From the NCBI GenBank assembly GCA_037367405.1, contig JAZKJV010000679.1:434001-498000 (forward strand): DNA of 64,000 nt, read 5' to 3'. This document shows, piece after piece, positions 42,623-53,646 of the stretch. A program made the position numbers and the translations under genes. This DNA comes from Ottelia alismoides (taxonomy: Eukaryota; Streptophyta; Magnoliopsida; Alismatales; Hydrocharitaceae). Below the pieces are notes generated by a model. It worked only from the letters and a program-made list of their open reading frames with translations. It was not told where the DNA came from and did not search any database. The stretch's first letter is position 1; each line of letters opens with the position of its first letter.

Positions 42623-45096
42623 TGGATGCAAGCATGGATTAATGATTTTGGATATATTATGGTACTTCGTCCATAACGGGTTATTTTAAGTCGGTTGTCG
42701 ATTTATATTTTTGTTAAATAAAATAAGGTCAATTACAATACCAATATTTATGGTAAATAAGTTGGTTAGAAATATTTTCGGAGCCAATTAGGGTTCATTA
42801 GGTTATTATTTTATATTTTCACTTACATTTTTGTAATTTACCCCTCCCCATATAAAGGGGGTTAGTGAGTCTATTGGTTAGAGAACAAGTTATGAGATTA
42901 TAAATTTGAGTTTTAGGTTTGAAGATCCCCTCCACAATTATTGTCCCTCCCCTTCATTTTTATTGGGTTCCACCTCTTTCTCATCCCGCAAGGCTCGTCA
43001 CACCAATTCTCTCTTTTCTCATGATCTTGATTTTTCTATATACATCAAGTGGTACCAGAGCATAGCTTCAAAATCATTCCCATGATTTAGCGATCTTATG
43101 GAGCACGTGACGAGTCAACCGATCATCATCTTCTCACCACAAGTCAACAAGTTCAACATCTTATTGTTCAGAAATTCAAAGTTCATTTAGGGATATCATC
43201 ACGTTTCTCTGCTACAAGAACTAAAAAATGAGTACATCAATGAAAAATAAGAAAAAGAACTATCTTCTTCAATAATTTTTATACAACCTCCACCAAGTAA
43301 TGCAAATTCCACCCTCCCCCCCCCCCCGAGCTACAACCTCTTTTTGATGTGTGCTTCATGCAAGTAACACCCAACCTCTACCTCATCACATGCACCAACA
43401 TGACCAAGGGGTGCCTTATGGTGGAAGATACTTTAGGAACGACATCAACACTAGGAGAAGATGAACATCACCAGTATCCACCATGGTTATTGTTGTCATT
43501 GATGAGATTGTGTTAGCCACAACCACCGCGAATGTGAGGAAGAACCTATGGCATTGAATTAGCATTAGAGCCTCGAAAAATATCCCCTACATCAACTCTC
43601 AGCGGACTAAAGCCTCAAACCTTATTGCTACTTGTATCCATTACCGACACTCCCACCGTGCATCCACATTAACCAGTCTTGGGATTAACTATCAAGGATA
43701 TCCACCAAAACCAATGCAGTAGGTGTTGACCTACCTCTCATCGCCACCGTTGTGCCAGCGGCATCAACCGCCACAACTATCGTCGATCAGCAATCAACGA
43801 TGCTAATTTCGAAGCTATTGGACCAGTTGTTGCCTGCAACCATCACCACTACAGATGAAGTAGGGTTCCAACAATAGAATTCACCACCATTATTTGCCCC
43901 TCCTACTCCGCCACTGTTGGCCTCCTCGATGTATTCGTTGTTGTCATTGGAGAGTGGAGGCATCGAGGACAGCAATGCGACAACTTTTTGCTCATCAAAC
44001 GCCGTCGTCGTCACCCTCTTTGTTGGTGCTACCGTTGTCACAGGATATAGGGAGAAAAAGTAAACTAGCAATTGTTATTAAGGGATTCTCTCAAGAGAAT
44101 ATCAAATCCCATCAAATTAGGACTATTGGGTTGTCTTAGAATGTTTTTAAAGGACCCCACCCAAGTTAAAGAAGGGAGAAGTATATGAATGGAAGAATGT
44201 TTAAGGGCGGTGATAAAACAATTGCATATACGCCCATGATGCATAAAATTTATTAAAAAAGTGTTAAAATGGGAAATGAGAACCAAATCCTATTCCTATT
44301 AGAATTGGTGGCTTTGGAGCATCTTATAAAAAGATGCTAAGGCCAAGGAGGTATCTCGCACTCTCCATCATTGTATTTTACAAGCCTTTGCTCTCAACAG
44401 CTCCTTGGAATTTATTGGCACACTCGTTGAATATGCCACATCAACTCTTCCAACCATAATTCAACAAACATCATTTTTGGATGATTGCAGCAACATCATG
44501 GACTCCATACTTCGCTCTGCATTTGGTCTTCCAGCAAGAATTCCGAGGGCACTAAATTCAAGCAATCAAGCTCGTGCTCAACGTTGAAGCATGGACTCCA
44601 CCTTATGCTCCATGTTTATTCTTCCAATACTAAATTGGGGGTATTAGAATCAATCATGCCCCACTCTCGATGATAAAGGACCTCATCATGAAATGAGTTT
44701 TTCAAAAAGGAGGAGAATTAACACAAGCATGGATTTATGATTTTGGACAAATTAGGGTGTTCCATCCATAATTAGTTATTTTAAATTAGTAGTCGATTTT
44801 TATTTTCATTAAATAAATTAACATCAATTAGAATCTCAATATTTATGTTAGATAAAGTGGTTAGAAATATCGGACAAGTCAATTAGAGTTTGTCACGTGG
44901 CTAACTTATATTTTCCTTTATTTATTTTCGTAATCCACCCCTCCCTATGTTAATAAGTTAGTAGTTTATTGTTTAGAGAACAAGTTACGCGATTACAAAT
45001 TTGAGTTTTGGCTTTAGAGATCGCCTCCACCACTATCGTCCCTCCCCTTTATTTTTCTAGGTACTACTTCTCTTCTTGATTTTTCTGTATGCATCA
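42623..45096 (+). mobile_element. Non-autonomous LTR element (plus strand), decayed
   Basis: 5' LTR about 42623-43047 and 3' LTR about 44718-45096 share long matching order (gcaagcatggatt.atgattttgga, ggttagaaatat, gagaacaagttac/atg, atcgcctccacca-like). The primer site TGGTACCAGAGC at 43050-43061 has one change and is followed by the family opening (MASKSF after repairing one codon, described only). Polypurine aaaaaggaggagaat at 44705-44717. The interior has no surviving ORF. No clean target duplication, but both flanks fit an insertion into the minus-strand element's LTR. Confidence 0.72.
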
Positions 45097-45230
45097 AATT
45101 ACAAAAGAGAAAGAGAATAAAATTAAATCAGAACCCAATAAAATGACTATAACTTGACCAACCGAATCAGAAGCCCTAAAATTATGAGATCCATAAAGTA
45201 GCGAAGCTTATGAGGAATATTTAGCAAATC
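45097..45230 (-). repeat. Displaced U3 part of the minus-strand LTR
   Basis: The minus strand reads ...ctctttctcttttgtaattt up to the insertion point; joined to the other side (cctctatatataaaggaggt) it restores the LTR order tttttgtaattt..ccctcc..atataaagg seen in the sister LTRs. Confidence 0.5.
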
Positions 45231-45539
45231 TTTCTCGTGTTAGAATGTCATGCTTCCTCTTCACTGTTAAAAGAAGTCTATTGGTCTAACCATGCTCCCT
45301 CTTCACTGTTAAAAGAAATCTACTGGTCTAACCACTGTAGAGAGATGCTGCCAATGATTTGGATTCCTAATCATTATTTTCATCATCCAACTATACATAT
45401 GTTTTTGGATTTGCAAAGTTTAGATGTTAAATGGTATGATTTTTTAATATATATATATATATGAACTGTTTGTATTAATCTATAGATTTGCATCTTTATA
45501 TTATTATTAAGTTTAGATGCTCTTAATCACAACATGTGA

Positions 45540-46280
45540 TTCTGGAAGAGGAGGAAACCAAGAGGGTTGTGGATAGTCTAGAGCGAGTTGGAACAAAGGA
45601 GACACAAATATGCCTTTCTTCCATGAGTTGGTTGGTGGAAGGAGAAGGAGAAGGAGCACTCAATTGAGGAGGTGAAGGTAGGGGATGCTACGGTGAGAGA
45701 TAATAAACAAGCGTGCAAAGCACTAGTGAACCACTTTATATGCTTTTCCAAGAAGAGAATGTGATTCATTGGAGGTGGCCATGAAAAAAGTTGCATTTAC
45801 AATTTTGTAACAGCAGATGGAGAAAGTTATCCTTTGTCTCTTGTGGTGGTCACGAAAAACCCACTTAAATGGTCCAGTTAGTGCAATGCGCATACCACCC
45901 AAAAGACCAAGGTTTAAATCCCCCTTGTGGAGGTTGCATTAGGTAGCCAACAACCAGCGTAAAAATAGTCGGATCTTTCAACATGGATTTGAGCAAGAAT
46001 CTATGTAGCCAGCCCTACTTAAAGTGGGAGAAGGCTTTATCTATTAGATGGAGAAAGTTATCAAGGATTTTTTCTAAGAAAGAAATGTGGAAAATGATGT
46101 TTAAGTTGAATAGAGATGGTGTGCCATCTCCATGTGATGTCCTTTTTTTCTTCATGGGAATCTGGGAGACAATGAAATTGGATATCCTAGAAGCGATGAA
46201 GGGAGTTCAAGAGGGAAGCTTTGGATCCGACCGCATCAACAAGGCCTTCCTTTTTCTACTGCAAAAGGTGACACAGTGAT
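45540..46280 (+). pseudogene. LINE fragments around a SINE-like insert
   Basis: 45560-45780 gives a WNKGDTNMPFFHELVGGRRRR-like series, the linker before the RT. 46040-46280 gives SRIFSKKEMWKMMFKLNRDG, IWETMKLDIL and INKAFLFLLQK, the RT start. Between them (45870-46040) lies a foreign piece with a B-box-like GGTTTAAATCC at about 45910 and the recurrent LINE tail (tatgtagccagccctactta), which looks like a SINE sharing a LINE tail. Confidence 0.6.
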
Positions 46281-47470
46281 GCAATCATGGATTGGGGATT
46301 TTAGCAAATTTAGGTTCTGTTCGGATGTTCTCATCTATTTAGGGGTAGGAGTTCTCACTTGCTTAGAGTGACTTGTCAATAGACAAGACGTTTACTTTTC
46401 TTATAATGTTCTTTTTGACACTTCTTATCCTTTGTCTCTTCACTCCAACCAAGGCAAAGAAACAAAATTCCCTACCACGGAGTTTTTATTGGAACGGCGT
46501 TGATTATGTCAAAAGCCTAGCGTGATGTTTATAGATATATTTCTCGTGGTGGCTCGGTCTCACAGGTTGAATGTTTGAGAATCAACATCACAACTCATAG
46601 TTAAATAGTTCACATTACGGAGTAAGTAGGACATGTCGTCCAAGAATCTTTTTCTTCCATGGGATGCCACCAAACCAGGAAGCATGGTGCAAGAATCTTC
46701 TAGCTAAATAGGTATAGCTATAGTCCTACTCAGTACGAAATCCAATTGTTTTGGCCAGGCTAGATCAGGCAACAAATTCTCTTTTTTTGGCCAAATGATC
46801 AATCCCGTGAGGCATAATAGCGGATCACATTCCAAGGTTTCATGGTTTATATCTGCTAACTCCATACTTGTGTGTCAAAAGTAGTGGATGCCCAAAGAGT
46901 CGATCGATGACTTTATGCAACTAATGGAGATCCTAGTTGATCTTCTTAGTTGATGCTTATGAGTGGGTCTCCAAAGAACTTTCTATGTAACAAGCTAATA
47001 CTTTAACAGAATCAGACCTACTTCCACTTCATTCTTCTTTGAAGGATTGTTTCCTAATTTTGTGCAACTAAGATGATTCCGATTTCTATATCTCCATGGA
47101 TAATGTGCATCAACCAGCGCATACACTTGGACAGGATTTATCATGTAGCCACATAAGTTAGAAGATAAGAGGAACTTGGGTACTTGTTTTAACTAGTAGA
47201 TATTGAGAGAGATTCGATCTAACACAATCTTCTACATGGGCACTTCCTCTCATCCATGAACACATGTCGTTCTCATGTGTGTCATAAAAGTTACCCCACA
47301 ACCAGCATTCATTTCGGGATTTAAGTTGTAAAGGGCATCAATGTGTAATTAAGTCCGATTCATTAACCAAAGAAACACCTATTTTTGAAAAAAAAACAAA
47401 GGATGGCCATCGGAGACAAATAACCATCATGATTCATTGCTTTAACTTGAAAGGAGTGCATTACAAATGA
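46281..47470. other. Non-coding spacer
   Basis: No gene or terminal repeat supported. Confidence 0.35.
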
Positions 47471-47474
47471 AAAC

Positions 47475-48045
47475 TCCCAGCCTTAATAAAAGACTTGGCA
47501 CAGTGAGTAATATTTACGACATAGTATCTTTCACACTTACACACCACATCGTTCCTCCGTCACCACGAGGCTCATAGAAGCATCAACGACTAACACATAA
47601 TGCTCTTCACTAAGTATATATTATAAACCCCTCTAACTTCGCCCATCCAAAACCTTCTTCAAAAAGTTGTCAAAATCAGTCAAGTTCAACCAAGGCATTC
47701 CAATCAAGCTTCAAATATCTCAGGACAGACAAAAAATAGATGATCCACATCCTTGTCACCATCCCTTAAGAGCTAAAATGCATCCAGGCCTTAATAAAAG
47801 ACCTAGCACATTAACATTTTCCACATAGCTCCTCTATCACCACGAGGCTCATAGAACCACCAATGACTAACATGTAATGCTATTCTGTAAGTATATATTA
47901 TAAACCCTTCTAACTTCACCCATCCAAAAACATCTTCAAAAAGTTGTCAAAATCAGTCAAGTACAACCTAGGAATTCCAATCAAGCTTCAAATATCTTAG
48001 GATAGATGAAAAATAGATGATCCACATACTTGTCGCCATCCCCAC
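47475..48045 (-). repeat. Direct duplication of a LINE zf-RVT segment
   Basis: Two copies (about 47483-47768 and 47790-48045) share ccttaataaaagac, caccacgaggctcatagaa, agtatatattataaaccc, aagttgtcaaaatcagtcaa and aaaatagatgatccacat. The minus strand reads GDKDVDHLFFVCPEIFE, the zinc-binding motif at the end of LINE ORF2. The copies are about 300 bp apart and diverged. Confidence 0.7.
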
Positions 48046-48677
48046 TAACTCCTTGGGTCATGCCCAGACTCTAAATTCAGACCTCATTCACCCGTGAGCA
48101 CCTCATAACCAACCTCCTCCACAAACAGCCACGCATGAAGCAGAAACTTCAGGCTTCAGTGGAGCATTTGCTTTCCAAAAGTTGGTTTACAGAGGACTCT
48201 TCTACTTGTTTTTAACTGGTTGATTTACTAGAGACATTTGTCCAATACAATCTTCTACGTGGACATCTGACTAAAAGAAAACTCTTTTTGGTATAATCAC
48301 ACAGGGTTTCGGCAGAAAAGTTGGTGCAAAAAGTGATTTGGATCCTCTAAAACCCTAAGTGGAGAAACCGAAGGGTCACTTTTACAAAACTATGTCACTC
48401 AATAGATTAGGAAGGTCACTAATTTTAATATTTCTGTAATGGAAAAGTTAAAACTGGATACATACGTGAAACGAAAAAAAGGTATAATGCAGCATTTACA
48501 GGTATGGAACCAACTAAAATTTATGTCAAGTTTGAAACCCAAACTTTGACTGGGGTAATAACTTAGCAAGTTAAACATCACAAAATAATATGATTAACAT
48601 GAAGGCATTACATTTGCAATGAGAGAGCTAGGCAGAAAATTAGCTAACCTTCAATAAAAAATATGGTCCGAGGAATT
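48046..48677. other. 3' flank of the RING gene
   Basis: AT-rich. The part nearest 48677 should hold the 3' untranslated region of the minus-strand RING gene. No other feature. Confidence 0.4.
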
Positions 48678-50471
48678 CTAATTTAGCCGCCTCCTTTTAC
48701 GAGCAGGAGGATATCCTCCATCAAAATCCAAGGAACCAGAAGCTTCGGTCCATCTTCTTCTTCGAAATAACCTAGATGATCCTGCACTATTTGGTTCGAC
48801 CAAAGCATCATTAGCAGTTGTGTCATCTTGTATTAAAGCCAGAGTACTAGAAGCAGAGGCCTGGTCAGCTGACTGTGATGTTACTGGAGGCTGAATTACT
48901 GGCGGTGGGGTACTTTCAGCATTTCCTCCAACTGGAATGACATGATTTTCAGGTTGAGTGGGTGATGCAGAGAGAGTGGAATTTCTACCATCTACGGCAA
49001 AACTATTGACTGAACTCTCATTCTGAATCCTAGACTGTCCTTCCCTGCTCACAACACCATCATGAAAGAGATTCACGGACACCTGGTTCACTGAATCGGT
49101 ATTATGTGCCTGTGAATTGGAGACAAGTGTAGGGAGCTCCATCATACCGACATTTGATCTAAATAAACTTTCAGCCATCCTGACATGTGACTGTCTTCGA
49201 GCCCTTAGCCTGTGGTGTATGGCATCCAGTCTTTCATTCGGGATGTTGTTCCCGAACAAAGCTCTAGAGAGTCTCCAAGTTCCATCATCCATCCTCGCAA
49301 GATTCTGCAACTCTCCCGCAATGTTTCTTCTCCATGGATCAGTAAAACCTTCCATCAACCTTCTCGAAACCGGCCTCTGAATCTGCTGCCTCAAGCTCTC
49401 GAACCTACGTCCACGGGGTCTGGGTGGTATCTTTAAACCTGAATCACCACTGATGGTACTGCTCTCTTCCACTTCTGTTCCGGACGTTCCCCGTCCATAA
49501 ATTGGTGTTATGTTTGTTTCGACCTCTCCTTTGCAAACAGGGCACTCCTTGTGGACAGAATGGAGATGCAACCACTGATATAAGCATGGCCAACAGAACA
49601 GGTGCCCGCAGGAGGTGACGACCGGCTCCTTAGCCATGTCGAGGCAGATATTACAATCAAAATTAATCACTCGACTCTTGTCCTCCACGTCCTTTTCCAT
49701 ACTCTCATTAACAATATCATGATCTTCCACTTTATCCATCCCCGTGTCTTCCGCGGGTCTATCTAAGATAGTGTTGCATGCTTGCCGATCTGGGGTCGAA
49801 ACAGAGGGAGCACCCAAACCGGGGGCTTCAAAAAGATAACGAAACGAGGTTGGGAGCTGCCCAGCATGTTCTAATCGGCGATTGGATTCCAATTCGATCA
49901 AGTTCCGGATCCTAACCTCGGGACTTCGGAGGAGATTCCTAATAGTTGGCAAGGAGTTAGTGCGAACGAAAGCCGTGCTTTCTTGTTCTTGTGTCAACTG
50001 TTGCCCGGCAGCACTCAATTCTTCATGTGATTCCACCAAAGGTGCGATCAACTCATATGAGGGATAGCCAGAAACATGGGTCTCTGCACCTCCTAATGCT
50101 GACTGCCCAGGAAATGATGAGTCATAGAACTCGCTTCGGGCAATTAATCCATCACCCTCCTGCAAACCAGCACCGAAAGATGGCGAGAACGAGGCACCCG
50201 GTGACTGCGGAAGCGCATGGATTAATGGATTGTACATAGCATATGGCTCATTCGGCAGGCCCCGGGACGGCGAGTACGGGGTGATACCTCGGAAGATCTC
50301 GTCGTTCGCCAATGAGTCGGGTATCACCGTAACGGAATTCGCCTGCACATACGCACCGCGGGACGGGCTGCCTTCGTCCGTGGGGGCCGGACCAAGAGAG
50401 AGATCGCTTCCGAGGTCCATCCGAAGATCGGAGCGGGAATTACCGGTACCCAGGTAGAGATTCAGATCCAT
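48678..50471 (-). CDS. C3HC4 RING-finger E3 ubiquitin ligase (597 aa)
   Basis: A single uninterrupted frame. The RING domain lies at 273-313 with C273, C276, C288, H290, C293, C296, C310, C313 and the context FDCNICLDMAKEPVVT, then CGHLFCWPCLYQWLH, which is the signature of the plant RMA/RNF5-like subfamily. It is much longer than RMA proteins (about 250 aa) and I see no C-terminal membrane anchor: it ends in a basic cluster (RRRRW, then ARKRRRLN) that could be a nuclear signal. The N-terminal 270 residues are serine/proline-rich. A conserved-looking block follows the RING (about 357-440, GRRFESLRQQIQRP, DDGTWRLSRALFGNN). The layout recalls Arabidopsis MUSE1/MUSE2, RING ligases affecting immunity; this assignment is from memory. 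As an E3 it would pass ubiquitin from an E2 to a target not shown here. Confidence 0.9.
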   Translation of the reverse strand: MDLNLYLGTGNSRSDLRMDLGSDLSLGPAPTDEGSPSRGAYVQANSVTVIPDSLANDEIFRGITPYSPSRGLPNEPYAMYNPLIHALPQSPGASFSPSFGAGLQEGDGLIARSEFYDSSFPGQSALGGAETHVSGYPSYELIAPLVESHEELSAAGQQLTQEQESTAFVRTNSLPTIRNLLRSPEVRIRNLIELESNRRLEHAGQLPTSFRYLFEAPGLGAPSVSTPDRQACNTILDRPAEDTGMDKVEDHDIVNESMEKDVEDKSRVINFDCNICLDMAKEPVVTSCGHLFCWPCLYQWLHLHSVHKECPVCKGEVETNITPIYGRGTSGTEVEESSTISGDSGLKIPPRPRGRRFESLRQQIQRPVSRRLMEGFTDPWRRNIAGELQNLARMDDGTWRLSRALFGNNIPNERLDAIHHRLRARRQSHVRMAESLFRSNVGMMELPTLVSNSQAHNTDSVNQVSVNLFHDGVVSREGQSRIQNESSVNSFAVDGRNSTLSASPTQPENHVIPVGGNAESTPPPVIQPPVTSQSADQASASSTLALIQDDTTANDALVEPNSAGSSRLFRRRRWTEASGSLDFDGGYPPARKRRRLN

Positions 50472-51275
50472 GGTGCTGTTCCAGCTCCCAAATCCATCAT
50501 CGGCCGCAAAGGGGCGATCTTTGCCATGGATTCACGTCGCCGGAACCTCCACGGTTCCGGGGGATCCAAGACTGAAATCCTAGGAACCGGATCGAGGAGA
50601 AGGAATCGAGGACGGGGAAGCTGGAGATCGGGATCGCCGATGGCATGGGAAGGATTAGGTTTCTTGACCGGGAGGAATTGGGGGGTTGGAATCCCTAGAA
50701 CTTCATAGCGTGGAATTGGGGCAGAGAGGGGATTTGGGAACGAGAGATTTTTTTTTCAACGAAGAGATGAGGTTTGTTTGGATTTTTGGCGGCGGAAAGG
50801 AAAGGGATTATAGAGCGGTGGGAATGGAGAGTAGGAGACAAAGGTTGCCTTTCTATTCAACTAGGATGTGAATAAAATTGAGCAGGTTTGATGTGAATAA
50901 ATCACCAAATTCTACCATTTCTTTTCTAACATTCTAAAAAAATAATTATAAAAAAATTTGCATAAATTTTGAGTGGAAAAAATAAAAGCTCAAATTTTTT
51001 AGATGAATGGAAAGAATTTATAAAAGATAATTGCAAATAATATCAGACAGTGAAGTGAAAAGAAATTTGGCTTTAGTATTATCATATTGTTATAAAACTT
51101 GGTGAAACTTACATAATTATATAGCTCCACTGTTTACATTATACTCCCAATGTATTGATTTCACTTTACAGACATCTTCCAAGAAAGGCTTTACAGCAAA
51201 AAAAAACATACACAGTAATAAGGCAACCAAGAGACCTATAAATCTTGATCTTCATAGTTTTCAGCATAAATAATA
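50472..51275 (-). promoter_or_regulatory. 5' flank of the RING gene
   Basis: Upstream of the start at 50471. The first 400 bases are GC-rich on the minus strand and probably contain the 5' untranslated region; beyond 50870 it turns AT-rich. I cannot point to a specific promoter box. Confidence 0.4.
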
Positions 51276-51515
51276 GGGATTTTTACCCGACGGACCTTAC
51301 AAACTTTACCAATTACCTCCACGACTTTTGAAACAACCTAATCCCCCCTCGACCCCGTAAACTTGCCAATTCTTACCCCTTGAACCTTCCGGGTAATATG
51401 TTTGAAGCCCGTGAGGATTCTTATGGTAATTTATAGGGTCGATAGGGTAATAACGTTGTGCAAAAGATGATAAAGGTAATTTAAAATGTCTATAGGGTTT
51501 GTCGAGTATTAATCT
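51276..51515. mobile_element. MITE-like derivative of the 16.8-kb MULE family
   Basis: Begins GGGATTTTTACCCG and keeps the order of the MULE terminal repeat (ttacaaactttaccaattac, cctcgaccccgtaaacttgc). An inverted, weaker copy (aaaggtaatttaaaatg) lies at about 51472-51490. About 240 bp, no coding capacity, target duplication not seen. Confidence 0.5.
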
Positions 51516-53646
51516 CCTCTGTGACGAATAGAAGAGGAGGAGATTAATAGTGGATGAGGGAGCCATCCACATAGTAATAATTTGGGGAGAACCCCATTTT
51601 AAAGTGTCATTCACAAGATAAGCGACAACATGACATAATCAAAGTTTCAGTAAGAAAGCACAGGAAGCTTTTTTACATATATATTCGTATTACATAATAC
51701 GGCTAAAATTTGTTCAATCATATTAAGACGATCATATTTTTCTTTTTTTCACATATTCAAGTGCTGACACAATATAACAGTACAAAGAACACTTAACCAT
51801 ACAAATTAAAGTAACATGGACTAATCATCGTAGGCTCCAACATAGTGAAAGAGAACAACGTCGGATGTTATTTTACAATATAAAAGAAACACCGACACAA
51901 TGGCAATCATAATATCATCCAAAAGATATATTACTTTGAATTGCAAGTAATATATTTGAAAGCAAGAGGAAGGAAACATGTGGCAATCTAATCACCCCAA
52001 ACGAACCATTTTACGAATATGAAAATGCTTCAGACACACAATGTCAGAATCCTTATTGAACATCATAAGCAATCGACGTCACTCTCGTGGACATATCCTC
52101 CAACCTCATTGGTTGACGGTGGATGAAAGCATAAAGAGCAGCACACAATTCTCTCATTTCCAATCACCCATAAAATAGAATTCTGAGCTGTATCTCAGTC
52201 ATCTTCCTTCCTCAAGTTGGGATAGGAGGTGGAGGTTTGAGATGGGTGATAGAGGAAGATGCCAACACCGTCTGAGGGGGAGACCTTCAAGGCAGAGAAA
52301 GCAGAGAGGAGGTGCACAAGAGATGGGAGAAGGTTCTCGATGGGGGATATATAGAGCTCCTCTCAGCATGAGTAGAAAGAGAAAGAGAGAGAGAGAGATA
52401 GAAAAGGAGGGGGGATAAGAGGTGTCGTGGGAGATGGTGAGAGTGACGGTGAAAGAATGCATGTAGATTGTGCCCACACCGCTATTTCAAGACAATGACG
52501 TCTGTAAGTTAAGGAGTAGAGGGGAGAGGCGTGAGAAAAGGTGGGAATATATGAGAGGAAATGAAATGGGAGATGCATGAGCGTGAAAGGGAGTGGGGAA
52601 GGATCTACGTGGCAAGAGGCTGAAATAAAACTCAGCTTTAGTAGTATTAATAGATGTCTTGTGGTCAGAACTTTTTTTTAATACAGATGCAAGTAATCCG
52701 GATTAGGATTTAAGTTTTACTAACATTTAGGTGCGACGCCCTCAGGGTCCAGATACTCAGCAATACACATCCACGCATAGGATTCCACATTCAAAATACC
52801 AAGTTGTGACAAACATGCAGGAGAACAGTAAAGAAAGAAGAACCATATTTTTCATTCTATTTTCATTCATAACATTATGTCCACAAAAAATTTTGTAGAC
52901 TGTCGTAGAAATATAGCCACATATATAGATACATCATGTTTCTCAAAAAGAAATAAATGCACAATGAAGAAATGGATAGGAACTATTTGTACCACAAAAG
53001 AACTGAATAAATCAATTACAGGCCGACTACCGCTCCGGTTGCTGCTCCTGCAACCTGCCAAATTCACGCAAATAGGTTTACGAGCAAAGTGCCAAGTACT
53101 GATATAAAACAACAACTAGAAATATAAACAGAAAAGTGTACGAGAAACAATGGTGAAAACCCACAAGGTATAACCATCTTTCCGATTCCCAACATCCACT
53201 AATAAACAACACCTCACAAACAACAACAATTCCACGCAACGCAGCTTTTAACAACTCAACTTATAGTTCCAATCTACGTGTGAATATGTATCGTACACCA
53301 GTTCTAACTTATACTAGAGCATGATCATAATAGAAATGAAATCCTAGCTTCGTAGATAGTCTGTGATCTTGGTCTGGGTGAGACCTCACACTGTGACTCT
53401 AAGACAAGAAGAAGGCATTAGCGTTGATTTGCCTCTATAGGCATGCGGTAAGGTATAATACATCATATCTAAGTTCCCAACACGTCCACTAGCTTCATTT
53501 AACAAATTGTAATTCCGATTCCTGATTCAAAATTAAACCCGCGAACCATCGTGAACCGTACAAGTCCGTATTCCATCAATAGAGTTCCTGACAAAGGGGC
53601 ACGATTGTTGGACATGCGAGCCCACGGTGAGCCATTATGTAGTAAA
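51516..53646. other. Non-coding spacer
   Basis: Mostly AT-rich with a GA run at 52377-52400. The only hint of a gene is a possible 39-base terminal exon on the minus strand at 53016-53054 (acceptor CAG, VAGAATGAVVGL, TAA), which I could not connect to other exons. Confidence 0.35.
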
